Positions 25,156-31,518 of a stretch of 33,164 nucleotides of DNA are shown here, in pieces. This stretch comes from Prevotella sp. (GTDB lineage Bacteria > Bacteroidota > Bacteroidia > Bacteroidales > Bacteroidaceae), in the NCBI GenBank assembly GCA_021204565.1, contig JAJPZE010000055.1, positions 1-33,164 of the forward strand. The letters are read 5' to 3'. The number at the start of each line of letters is the position of its first letter. Positions within the stretch are counted from its first letter, which is position 1. A program made the translations under genes and the position numbers. The notes beneath the pieces are model-generated. The model was not told the origin of the DNA, searched no databases, and saw only the letters and a program-made list of their open reading frames with translations.

Positions 25156-25440
25156 ATGAAATTCGTAAAAGTACATTTGGTGAACAACGACAACGACAAG
25201 ACCTTTTGGCAGTCGCGGTTTGATGAATTCGGCGTAAAAGCATACAGGCACGACGAGCCTGTGAAGCCACATTGCACATACATTGTCGGCGGCGACGATG
25301 ACGTCGACGGGTTCTTGGCGAAGTACGGGCGACGTTCGCAGATGCAAATAGATGCACGTTCGCAAGAATTCGACGCGACGATATTCTATGAGTTCATTGA
25401 ATATATGCACCAATCGATGATGCCGGAGTGGTTAAGATGA
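25156..25440 (+). CDS. Small hypothetical protein upstream of HTH regulator
   Basis: This is a 94-residue protein (MKFVKVHLVNNDNDKTFWQS...) of mixed charge with no membrane segment. It has alternating beta/helix character and an acidic GGDDDVDG stretch near residue 45. I recognise no family. It starts 39 bases after a host-type promoter carrying an inverted-repeat operator, and its stop overlaps the next start (ATGA). It should therefore be co-expressed and coupled with the helix-turn-helix protein, as in small regulator or antirepressor pairs. Confidence 0.65.
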   Translation: MKFVKVHLVNNDNDKTFWQSRFDEFGVKAYRHDEPVKPHCTYIVGGDDDVDGFLAKYGRRSQMQIDARSQEFDATIFYEFIEYMHQSMMPEWLR

Positions 25441-25658
25441 CGCTCACAGAATATTACAGACAAGTTTGCGCAGCACCGACACCTCGTCAAGCACTTATGG
25501 CACGCCTACAAGAGGCGACGGGCGCGAGTATGCAGACTGTGCGCACGTGGTGCGAAGGGCGTAAGGTGCCGCGTCGCGAAACCCGAACGAGGATTGCGGA
25601 ACTGCTACATTGCGATGCGGCGGTTTTGTTCCCGAGCATTTCGAAAGAAAAAAAGTGA
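25437..25658 (+). CDS. Small helix-turn-helix DNA-binding protein
   Basis: This is a 73-residue protein starting at the ATG that overlaps the upstream stop (ATGA at 25437); a GTG nine bases earlier is also in frame. The core EATGASMQTVRTWCEGRKVPRRETRTRIAELL has a helix-turn-helix layout (TVRTW recognition helix), and the ending LFPSISKEKK is common for XRE-like regulators of Bacteroidetes mobile elements. It probably binds the inverted repeat over its own promoter (25090-25115), giving autoregulation. Which genes it controls is unknown. Confidence 0.65.
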   Translation: MTLTEYYRQVCAAPTPRQALMARLQEATGASMQTVRTWCEGRKVPRRETRTRIAELLHCDAAVLFPSISKEKK

Positions 25659-25662
25659 TTTA

Positions 25663-25694
25663 GTTTGCACGATTTGGAAATTGCATTACCTTTG
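25663..25694 (+). promoter_or_regulatory. Host-type promoter of the candidate small RNA
   Basis: TTTG (25663-25666), 20 bases, then TACCTTTG (25687-25694) is a full match to the Bacteroidetes promoter. It starts 5 bases after the HTH gene's stop, and no plus-strand gene follows. Confidence 0.75.
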
Positions 25695-25700
25695 CACTCA

Positions 25701-25782
25701 TCACGACGAGCAAGTCGTGCTTACGTGGTAAGATTGTAGAAAATCTTTGCCGGCATTGATTAAGTTCTTTGCCGGTTTTTTA
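25701..25782 (+). ncRNA. Candidate phage small RNA between the HTH gene and the terminase end
   Basis: Downstream of the promoter at 25663-25694 there are, in order: hairpin CACGAC-GAGCAA-GTCGTG (25702-25719), hairpin CTTAC-GTG-GTAAG (25720-25732), an alternative stem AAGATT/AATCTT overlapping it, and a terminator hairpin CCGGCA/TGCCGG (25750-25775) followed by a T-run to 25781. This makes about 80 bases with no reading frame. The start is uncertain by a few bases. It ends over the stop codon of the large terminase, tail-to-tail. It is not a tRNA (no T-loop or acceptor stem). A role in gene control or packaging is possible but unproven. Confidence 0.6.
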
Positions 25783-27879
25783 TCAGAAGTCGCTCTCGGT
25801 CAGCGTCCGTCCGAGATGCGGCAACCGCGCACCCCTCTTCACCGTCTTGGGTAACTCCATTTGCTCGAAGCAGACATACAAACCGATGGCGCGCGTCATC
25901 AGGCGGTCGTCGTGTCCGCCCGGCGGTGCGGCGTACTGCCCGCGCTCGTTCTGTTCGTACACCGCAAACTCGTCTAACGTCCCCTCGTCCCTCTCAATGT
26001 AAGCACCCTCTCTTATGATACGTTTCAGAGATTCTATCACCGCCGCCTTTGTCCGCGCGTTCGTATGGAAACCAATCTTTCGCGGCGCGTGCTTGATAAT
26101 GTCTTCCGTGCTTTGCTCCCGGTAATATAGGTTCGGGTATATGTCCCCTATCAGCTCCAATACGTAATACGAGCTGCCCGCCATATTCGCGCCTACGCCG
26201 CCGTTACTCTCAATCGTGTTGCTCTCAATAACTAGCAACGAGTTATTATACCACGTCGCAATACGCGCCGAACGCCACGCTAATAAGTCCATATCCGTGC
26301 GCCCTCTCCATTGCGCCACAACTACCGGTCTGCCGCCGCCTGACATCATCAATCTGTCAAATACTACTATCACGGAATAGTCCGCCTTGTTGGAAATACC
26401 CCTGCCCGGGTCAACAACAGTTAGATACCTGTCCGTTATAACGGACTCCGCGTCGTCCTCTTCCGGCTCTTCCCAAACGGACAAACAGCCTGACGGGTCT
26501 TTACGGAAATGCAAACACTCCATACACGCCTCGCCCTTGCTCTCCTTGCCGTCCAGCTCCCCAATCATAACAGGCGGTCGGCACGTCTTTCGGAATTTAT
26601 CAACAAGAGAATGGCTGAATACCGTCGCTTTCGTATGCGCGAAGCTCTCGGCATCGTCCGTCGGATACTCCCGCGCCATGTCGTCGTGCGAGGAGAACTT
26701 CTTTCGCTCCTCGATATACCATGCAATATGTTCTAACGTTGCGCCTTTCTCCCATAACCACCAAAGATACCTGCCCGGCTCTTCGCGGTCGCTCTCCGTG
26801 CGGTCGCTCTCCATCCCGTTAATCAGCTTCGCCGCAAACGCAACCTTGTCCTCTATATTCAAACGGTATATCTCTATCTCGTGCCAACCGACGAACACGG
26901 GTTTATATTGGCTACTTCCGTTCTTCGCCGCTAACCACTCCCCATGAAAGAAGTCTCCCGTGCGCTGTGCCGTCGATTCCATCACTATCATTGTGCCGGG
27001 CTTGTAAAGAATACCCCCCGCCGCGCTACGGACAATGTCCTCCGGGTCTTTCCCGTCGGTACGTTTCCATGACGCAACCTCCGAGAAGTGGGCTAATGTA
27101 TGCGACGAGCCTCTGCACGAGTCGGGATGTTCCGCTGTGCCGATCTGTATGTTACACTTCCTCTGCGGTATGTGTGTAATGTTCCGGCTGTTTCCAACCG
27201 GTCGAAATTTCACATCGCCGAAAGGTATCTTTTCGCCAATCGGGTATAACGCTTCCGTCGGATAATTAGCTATGACGCGGCGGAACATAGCCTTGATAGT
27301 GTTCGCTGTGTCTAATACCTGCGCGACAATCAGAGAGTTTAGTCCCTTTTCTCTGACAAGCTGCAACCAAGCTATATATATCTGCGTGAGGGTTGAGCCG
27401 CCCCATTGCCGAGCCTTGTCTATAATGACACGTATCGGGACATTACCCAACCGTTGCTCCTCGAACACCGCCGCGAGTTTCCTTTGCGGTGAATTAAGAC
27501 AAAAAGGTATCTCTTCGCCGCCCGTCTTGTTACTAATTGTTACTAATTCGGCGCACCAAAAAGCGAAATCGTACCGGCGGCGGATGCGCGTTAACAGCTC
27601 CGATGCGTACGCCCGTAACGCCTCGCCCTCTTCCTTTGTCGACGGCTGAATGCAATCGGTAATATATTTCGCTATGCTTCCAGCGTTAGCCACTCGCTCC
27701 ACTAAGGGTACTTTCAACATCTGTAGCGGCAACCATTGCACCGGCAAATCATAATCATCAATGACAACCCTTTCTCGGTTGAGGATACTGCCCTGCCCCG
27801 TTATGGGGTTGAAAACCGCGAATAAACGCGCCCTGCGGCGTTCATTCTCTTCTAATATAGAATTTACCGTCCCGCTCAT
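25783..27879 (-). CDS. terL: Terminase large subunit
   Basis: This 698-residue protein is the ATP-driven motor and nuclease that packages phage DNA into the procapsid through the portal. The ATPase half has a Walker A-like KARQWGGST (155-163), Walker B/catalytic Glu region AHFSEVASW (263-271) and the coupling motif MIVMESTA (297-304). The nuclease half has VVDPGRGISNKADYS (488-502, Asp 490), IESN (551-554) and GGHDDRLMTRA (654-664, Asp 657/658), the usual acidic triad. The ~125-residue N-terminal extension before the ATPase is longer than in many terminases. It overlaps the upstream gene by ATGA. The split from late head genes by a plus-strand cassette is unusual. Confidence 0.93.
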   Translation of the reverse strand: MSGTVNSILEENERRRARLFAVFNPITGQGSILNRERVVIDDYDLPVQWLPLQMLKVPLVERVANAGSIAKYITDCIQPSTKEEGEALRAYASELLTRIRRRYDFAFWCAELVTISNKTGGEEIPFCLNSPQRKLAAVFEEQRLGNVPIRVIIDKARQWGGSTLTQIYIAWLQLVREKGLNSLIVAQVLDTANTIKAMFRRVIANYPTEALYPIGEKIPFGDVKFRPVGNSRNITHIPQRKCNIQIGTAEHPDSCRGSSHTLAHFSEVASWKRTDGKDPEDIVRSAAGGILYKPGTMIVMESTAQRTGDFFHGEWLAAKNGSSQYKPVFVGWHEIEIYRLNIEDKVAFAAKLINGMESDRTESDREEPGRYLWWLWEKGATLEHIAWYIEERKKFSSHDDMAREYPTDDAESFAHTKATVFSHSLVDKFRKTCRPPVMIGELDGKESKGEACMECLHFRKDPSGCLSVWEEPEEDDAESVITDRYLTVVDPGRGISNKADYSVIVVFDRLMMSGGGRPVVVAQWRGRTDMDLLAWRSARIATWYNNSLLVIESNTIESNGGVGANMAGSSYYVLELIGDIYPNLYYREQSTEDIIKHAPRKIGFHTNARTKAAVIESLKRIIREGAYIERDEGTLDEFAVYEQNERGQYAAPPGGHDDRLMTRAIGLYVCFEQMELPKTVKRGARLPHLGRTLTESDF

Positions 27880-28313
27880 TTTCTTTCGCTCCTCGCGCGT
27901 TTTCTGTGCCTTGACAATATAACCGCCGCACTCTCCGGCGTTAAGTAAAATCTCGGTGCGCGCTGTTTAATAACCACGCGCACCGCATGCACTAACGAGT
28001 AACGCGGCTCGGTGGCTCTTAACGCGCAGACGCGCCGCCAAATCTCAACAAACATCTCCCGTTTGTTCTTCGCAAAACAACTCAACCGGTTGCCGCGCTT
28101 CATCTGACGGATAATACGTACCGCCCGGTGTTCCGATACCCAGAAACGCGCGCTCGGAACATTCACCGCACACTCCATCAGCTCCGCAACCGACGTTTGA
28201 CGGTTGCATTTCATGCACTCGTCAAACGCGCGTGCAAGGTCAGCATCACGCTCCCGTATATATTCACATCCGTCTCCTTTTCTCTTCATCAATGCGCGCA
28301 TTAATAGTTCCAC
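27876..28313 (-). CDS. Putative terminase small subunit
   Basis: This is a 145-residue, basic, helical and cysteine-containing protein (MKRKGDGCEYIRERDADLARAFDE...). It carries RFWVSEHRAVRIIRQM near 57 and APRFYLTPESAAVILSRH near the end, two related R-F-Y/W-S/T motifs. Its stop overlaps the start of TerL (ATGA), the usual place for the DNA-recognition subunit. The annotated start is GTG; in-frame ATGs at 28301 and 28289 are also possible and the latter is more natural. I recognise the motif style from Bacteroidetes phage genomes but cannot confirm the small-subunit function. Confidence 0.55.
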   Translation of the reverse strand: MELLMRALMKRKGDGCEYIRERDADLARAFDECMKCNRQTSVAELMECAVNVPSARFWVSEHRAVRIIRQMKRGNRLSCFAKNKREMFVEIWRRVCALRATEPRYSLVHAVRVVIKQRAPRFYLTPESAAVILSRHRKRARSERK

Positions 28314-28438
28314 ACTACTCCCCGCAAAGGGTTTTCCATCTTTTCGAGCCTCTATTTAACATTTCGTATCTGTAAATGTTAATTGTGAAATTCATAGCTA
28401 TAACAATCATTTCCGATGCTTGTTAGTAGTTTCTGCCG

Positions 28439-28446
28439 CAAAAATA
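28439..28446 (-). promoter_or_regulatory. Possible promoter of the terminase genes
   Basis: TATTTTTG on the minus strand fits TAnnTTTG and ends about 125 bases before the first terminase start codon. There is no well-placed -33 element and no late motif, so the call is weak. The rest of 28314-28481 is AT-rich with no recognised gene. Confidence 0.4.
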
Positions 28447-28481
28447 AGCAATTCATAATTACAAATACGCAATTATAACAC

Positions 28482-28516
28482 AAAAAAACCGCCGTATTTT
28501 AACAATACGACGGTTT
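28482..28516 (-). terminator. Terminator of the leftward early operon
   Basis: The stem AAACCG-CGTATT / AATACG-CGGTTT (28486-28516, one mismatch, five-base loop) is followed on the minus strand by a T-run covering 28488-28482. It separates the 129-residue gene from the terminase genes. Confidence 0.85.
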
Positions 28517-28543
28517 CACATCAGCACGCTTATTCGTCGGGCG

Positions 28544-28933
28544 TCACAATCGGCGAATGCTGTAAGTCATGACATCATCTGTGAACGAATCGTCGCCGCG
28601 TTTGTACATCACACAATCGTCAAAATACCAGCCCGGTCCTTCATACCATTCCGGACTGTCCGCACCGACGGGTTCGTCTATCTCCTGCATGAGTTCTCTA
28701 ATCTCCTCGTCATCACAGAAGTACCATGATAAATGATGATCCGCGTACTCCTCCAGTAAGCTCAACGCCTCAGAATGTGAATAGCCATAGCCGTCACAAT
28801 CATCGTGTATCCATTCAATGGGGGTCGCCATATTCTTTTTCAAAACTTTGCCGCCGTTATAATACTCAAGCGCATGATACGGGTCGCACGTTGCTACAAT
28901 CATATGACGTTCTTCTGTGTTCTTGCTCTTCAT
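28544..28933 (-). CDS. Acidic hypothetical early protein
   Basis: This is a 129-residue, strongly acidic protein rich in Asp, Glu, Tyr and Trp (WIHDDCDGYGYS, WYFCDDEEIRELM, GPGWYFDDCVMY). It has no membrane segment. A start at the internal Met (MIVATCDP) is also possible. It has its own TAATTTTG promoter box 27 bases upstream and a terminator just after it, so it is at least partly an independent unit. Small, highly acidic phage early proteins are sometimes DNA mimics that block host DNA-binding enzymes; nothing here proves that. Confidence 0.6.
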   Translation of the reverse strand: MKSKNTEERHMIVATCDPYHALEYYNGGKVLKKNMATPIEWIHDDCDGYGYSHSEALSLLEEYADHHLSWYFCDDEEIRELMQEIDEPVGADSPEWYEGPGWYFDDCVMYKRGDDSFTDDVMTYSIRRL

Positions 28934-28960
28934 AAATCGTTCCTTTCTATTCGTACTTTA

Positions 28961-28968
28961 CAAAATTA
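28961..28968 (-). promoter_or_regulatory. Promoter box upstream of the 129-residue gene
   Basis: TAATTTTG on the minus strand fits TAnnTTTG and lies 27 bases from the start codon. There is no clear -33 TTTG, so it may need an activator or be weak. Confidence 0.45.
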
Positions 28969-28984
28969 ATCACTTCCCCTCGTT

Positions 28985-29164
28985 TCACTCCTCTATTCCC
29001 TCCAAATCATCGCGCCAAACGTCGGAAAGCGCTCCGGCAGTAATCAGTAAGCCAAGCGCGAAAACTTTGCTTAAAACGAAAACTAACGCACTCTCCGCGC
29101 CTGAGACGGCGAGCAATAAGCCTGCCGCGCCTAATGCGCCTATGATCAGTAAATGTGTATTCAT
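28985..29164 (-). CDS. Small two-helix membrane protein
   Basis: This is a 59-residue frame (MNTHLLIIGALGAAGLL...) whose start overlaps the stop of the 99-residue gene (ATGA), which strongly suggests coupled translation. There are two hydrophobic segments, about 4-22 and 25-46, followed by an acidic tail (DVWRDDLEGIEE). This could be a small inner-membrane protein such as a superinfection-exclusion factor or a holin-like protein, but its place in an early operon without a lysin nearby argues against a holin. Confidence 0.6.
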   Translation of the reverse strand: MNTHLLIIGALGAAGLLLAVSGAESALVFVLSKVFALGLLITAGALSDVWRDDLEGIEE

Positions 29165-29460
29165 AACTGCTCCTCCTCCTCCTCCTCTAATGTATTAATA
29201 AATTCTTTCTTCGTAATCAGCCCCGCCTTGTCGTTGCAATGTGCATAATGCTCTCGCTTCGCCGTTACATAAGCAAGAGTCACTGCATAGAATAATGCCG
29301 TCGTCGGTATGCTGCCAATGCCGCAACCGTTCACCTCTACACTGAAACGTCCCGGTATCTCCTCTACCACAAAGATGTTAATCCCGTCCGCTTTCGCGCT
29401 CTTAATCGTTTGCGCCACCGTCTCCATCAGATCCGCGCGGTTGTAATAATACCTTGCCAT
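29161..29460 (-). CDS. Small early protein, paralogue of the next gene upstream
   Basis: This is a 99-residue protein (MARYYYNRADLMETV...) that is homologous over its first ~70 residues to the 71-residue gene just upstream: both have YYNRADLMETVAQTIKSAKADG followed by FSVEV and GIP. It adds about 28 residues with a Glu-rich end (LEEEEEEQL). The fold looks like a small alpha-beta protein, with one helix and a beta-hairpin. It has no recognised family. It is in a leftward early operon, and its stop overlaps the start of the small membrane protein gene. Confidence 0.65.
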   Translation of the reverse strand: MARYYYNRADLMETVAQTIKSAKADGINIFVVEEIPGRFSVEVNGCGIGSIPTTALFYAVTLAYVTAKREHYAHCNDKAGLITKKEFINTLEEEEEEQL

Positions 29461-29472
29461 AATTGTCTCTGT

Positions 29473-29688
29473 TCATTGATGATGCTTATCCAACAATACA
29501 TAAGCGAAACTAACTACAAAAGGCAATGCCTCCAATGGAATGTCGCAAATGCCTCTGCCTTTCACCTCTACACTGAACACTCCCGGCTCATCCTCAACCA
29601 CCAAGATGTTCACACCGTCCGCTTTCGCGCTCTTAATCGTTTGCGCCACCGTCTCCATCAGATCCGCGCGGTTGTAATATCTTTCCAT
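29473..29688 (-). CDS. Small early protein, duplicated pair member
   Basis: This is a 71-residue protein starting MERYYNRADLMETV. It is about two-thirds identical to the first part of the following 99-residue protein, and the DNA over the shared YNRADLMETVAQTI codons is almost identical, so duplication is recent. The end is different (SFAYVLLDKHHQ). No domain was recognised. It is part of the leftward operon started by the promoter at 30151-30121. Confidence 0.65.
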   Translation of the reverse strand: MERYYNRADLMETVAQTIKSAKADGVNILVVEDEPGVFSVEVKGRGICDIPLEALPFVVSFAYVLLDKHHQ

Positions 29689-29713
29689 AATTGTCTCTTT
29701 CTGCTCCCGATAG

Positions 29714-30079
29714 TTAATTAATTATTGTTAGCACGTTAACACACCACAAGTCAACAATGCCGGTCCGTCCCTTTTGTATGAGTTCGGAAAACTCTTCACT
29801 GTTCATAGTAGTGCCGGAACACTTTCCATAACGTTGCGCCAAAATCTTCACGTTCTCACCTGTGTAAGTAGGATAGATGTCAACTATCTTATAATTCAAC
29901 TTCCTGCCGACAAGGTTATACTCCGTTTCCGGGTCTTCTATATACGGGCGCGGGTTTTCATCAAAAAAGTGCGTGCAAACACGTAGCCTCTTTCCTATTA
30001 ATTCCTGCGCCCCTTTCTCTACAAGCTCCGTTACAACTCTCGTTGCCGTCTCTCCGGCTGTCTGTTTGTTCGTCTTCAT
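29714..30079 (-). CDS. Early protein of the LIGKR family
   Basis: This is a 121-residue protein and the first gene of a leftward operon from a strong host-type promoter. The N-terminal helix is followed by ELIGKRLRVCTHFF, a beta-rich middle (KLNYKIVDIYPTYTG), and EEFSELIQKGRTGIVDLW near the end. The same layout (LIGKR-x-V-x-T, then F-V-DVY, then F-x-KG/AGK) appears in the 105-residue gene at 32723-33040 and in the partial gene at the right edge, so these are paralogues. It probably forms a small beta-barrel-like domain. No biochemical function was recognised. Confidence 0.65.
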   Translation of the reverse strand: MKTNKQTAGETATRVVTELVEKGAQELIGKRLRVCTHFFDENPRPYIEDPETEYNLVGRKLNYKIVDIYPTYTGENVKILAQRYGKCSGTTMNSEEFSELIQKGRTGIVDLWCVNVLTIIN

Positions 30080-30120
30080 AATTCTCTAATAGGTTTAATG
30101 GTTTGTTATTTTTGATAGTG

Positions 30121-30151
30121 CAAAGGTAAAACCATTATCTTACTCTTGCAA
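30121..30151 (-). promoter_or_regulatory. Host-type promoter of the leftward early operon
   Basis: On the minus strand this reads TTG (30151-30149), 20 bases, then TACCTTTG (30128-30121), with the start codon 41 bases downstream. The palindrome at 30143-30154 overlaps its upstream element. Confidence 0.8.
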
Positions 30152-30267
30152 GAGTTAGGGTAGTATTTAACACTAACTTTAACCTTGCTTAATAAGATTA
30201 GGGCTTTACTTAATGGATGTTGGTAAATGTTAAATGGTACGTTTGCATTATTTAATAATGTTCTGTG

Positions 30268-30297
30268 TTGACGTTGTAAGGAAATAGTATACCTTTG
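30268..30297 (+). promoter_or_regulatory. Host-type promoter of the XRE regulator
   Basis: TTG (30268-30270), 19 bases, then TACCTTTG (30290-30297) is followed 28 bases later by the ATG of the XRE gene. Confidence 0.8.
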
Positions 30298-30325
30298 CCG
30301 ACGAAAACTATAACATTATATCATT

Positions 30326-30610
30326 ATGGACATTTCGCGGATAATGTATGAGAAGCGAGTGAACAAGGCTGAGCTCGCCCGGCGGATGGGAATAACAAAA
30401 CAGAGTATTAATGCGGCAATGCAAAACCCTACGGAAACAACAATCAGGCGGATGGCGGACGCTCTGGGGGTTGAGGTCTGGGAATTGTTCGCCGACGAGG
30501 AAACACGCGAAAGAGGACTGCACGGACAAGGGCTGACTTGTCCTGTGTGCGGCTCTCCCCTGCGCGTTGATGTGATCACATTCTCTCCCGCGCCTGACGC
30601 AAAGGACTAA
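30326..30610 (+). CDS. XRE-family transcriptional regulator with C-terminal Cys motif
   Basis: This is a 94-residue protein. Residues 1-55 are a typical Cro/CI-type helix-turn-helix (NKAELARRMGITKQSINAAM ... TIRRMADALGVEVWELF). The C-terminal ~35 residues contain CPVCGSPL, half of a zinc-ribbon-like site, so metal-bridged dimers are possible. The gene stands alone and divergent from the leftward early operon, as a repressor would. The stop codon lies inside a 13-bp direct repeat (GCAAAGGACTAAC at 30599 and 30612), which leaves a duplicated stop context. DNA-binding function is secure; the target is inferred. Confidence 0.85.
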   Translation: MDISRIMYEKRVNKAELARRMGITKQSINAAMQNPTETTIRRMADALGVEVWELFADEETRERGLHGQGLTCPVCGSPLRVDVITFSPAPDAKD

Positions 30611-30706
30611 CGCAAAGGACTAACTCCCGACGGTTGTCCGTTCGCCGGCGTTTCCCGGTGTGCATAACAAACACCACTGCCGCCGGGAAACTGCACACGC
30701 GCCTGG

Positions 30707-30726
30707 CTGCGCAAACGTTTGCACAA
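30707..30726. promoter_or_regulatory. Palindromic binding site, copy 1 (PurR/LacI-like core)
   Basis: CTGCGCAAACGTTTGCACAA contains the perfect 12-bp palindrome GCAAACGTTTGC. The core equals that of the E. coli PurR operator consensus (CGCAAACGTTTGCG), a LacI-family type of site. An identical copy lies 64 bases away. Confidence 0.6.
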
Positions 30727-30770
30727 TATAGGGCAACGCCGGGCGTGTCGGTGCAGGGACTACACGGCAA

Positions 30771-30790
30771 CTGCGCAAACGTTTGCACAA
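30771..30790. promoter_or_regulatory. Palindromic binding site, copy 2 (PurR/LacI-like core)
   Basis: This is an exact copy of the 20-bp site at 30707-30726. The centre-to-centre spacing of 64 bases is about six helical turns, which would put both sites on the same DNA face. Confidence 0.6.
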
Positions 30791-30800
30791 CTCCCGGCAC

Positions 30801-30822
30801 GCGGGGGAAACAATACCCCCGC
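30801..30822. other. Strong G/C hairpin
   Basis: GCGGGGG (30801-30807) and CCCCCGC (30816-30822) pair around AAACAATA. There is no T-run on either strand, so it is not a standard terminator. Confidence 0.55.
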
Positions 30823-31006
30823 CGGTCTTAATCACACAACGCTCCCGACAACTCTCCTTGTGCGCCCGTCCCGGCACTTCGCGTTTAAGGGGTCTCTCGT
30901 TCGCTCTGTTGCGTTTTTCTTGTTCGGGCGTGTAGTTATAGGTCGGGGGTTGTAAAATGCGCTTAAATCGCAAATTTAACACACTGCCGGCAAAGGGCAA
31001 AGAAAA

Positions 31007-31044
31007 CCCCGCCGCGTATCACTACGAAGCGGGGGAATTTTTTA
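31007..31044. terminator. Bidirectional terminator at the end of the right-hand operon
   Basis: CCCCGC (31007-31012) pairs with GCGGGG (31029-31034). It is followed by TTTTTTAT on the plus strand and by TTTTCTTTG on the minus strand. It ends the leftward operon (last gene stop at 31080) and can also stop rightward transcripts from the XRE side. Confidence 0.75.
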
Positions 31045-31079
31045 TAGAATATAAGAAGACACAAAAACCACGCTAATAG

Positions 31080-31487
31080 TTAAACCACTTCATCGCCGTC
31101 TCCTTCCCGTTTCGGACTATTGTCCCAAAACCGTAACGCCGCCTTAACCGTCTCCTTCTCGTCCGCCGACAGGGGCAACCCGTACTCAATCTTGATTGCC
31201 AACGCCCCCGCCGTTTGAAAGGTCTTCTCCAATACGCCCGGACAAACAGCATCAATGCACCGCAACTTCGTAACCATCTCGCCAATCGCGCGCCCCCGCT
31301 CTTTGTACATCTCCGACAAGAGGTCAACACTCTTAAAGCCCCTCGTCGCCGACGAAAAAGCAAGGATAAAGTCGCGGGGGTCGTCATAACTCGCCCCGAC
31401 TACATCATACACGTCGTTTAATAACCGCCACGCATCCGGGTTAATCGTTTCGCCCGTCGCGCATAATACATCGTGTTTCGTTATCAT
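31080..31487 (-). CDS. Hypothetical early protein
   Basis: This is a 135-residue, mainly helical protein (MITKHDVLCATGETINPDAW...) with a charged C-terminal tail (FWDNSPKREGDGDEVV). No membrane segment, nuclease or helix-turn-helix motif is visible, and I recognise no family. It is the last gene of the leftward right-hand operon and is followed by a terminator. A 31-base gap separates it from the upstream gene. Confidence 0.6.
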   Translation of the reverse strand: MITKHDVLCATGETINPDAWRLLNDVYDVVGASYDDPRDFILAFSSATRGFKSVDLLSEMYKERGRAIGEMVTKLRCIDAVCPGVLEKTFQTAGALAIKIEYGLPLSADEKETVKAALRFWDNSPKREGDGDEVV

Positions 31488-31518
31488 ATCGTTATAAATT
31501 AGAAATTTGAAAATAACA

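Larger units (their letters stand above)
30080..30325. promoter_or_regulatory. Divergent control region of the early genes
   Basis: This 246-base gap has no gene. It holds a leftward promoter at 30151-30121, a rightward promoter at 30268-30297, a perfect 12-bp palindrome CTCTTGCAAGAG (30143-30154) placed on the -33 end of the leftward promoter, and GTTAG/CTAAC half sites (30155-30178). The layout resembles a phage switch in which the XRE protein at 30326 represses the leftward operon. Confidence 0.65.
30611..31006. other. Noncoding block with palindromes and hairpins
   Basis: No convincing gene was found on either strand; the frames present are Arg/Cys/Pro-rich shadows. The block holds a 9-bp inverted repeat GTTTCCCGG/CCGGGAAAC (30650-30658, 30683-30691), two copies of a 20-bp palindromic site, and a 7-bp G/C hairpin at 30801-30822. 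The density of symmetric sites fits an origin of replication, a centromere-like site or an operator region. Confidence 0.5.

Noticed and set aside
25701..25782. tRNA or tRNA-like element in the structured RNA
   Set aside because: No acceptor stem, anticodon arm or T-loop consensus; the last hairpin is a plain terminator.
25742..25782. Hairpin as terminator for the leftward terL transcript
   Set aside because: The T-run is on the plus strand; on the minus strand the hairpin is followed by AAAGATTTT, which is weak. The assigned leftward stop is the hairpin at 25005-25041.
30576..31000. Overlapping frames on both strands of the noncoding block
   Set aside because: Arg/Cys/Pro-rich translations, no overlap-coupled starts, and the frames cross several palindromes and hairpins; not convincing genes.
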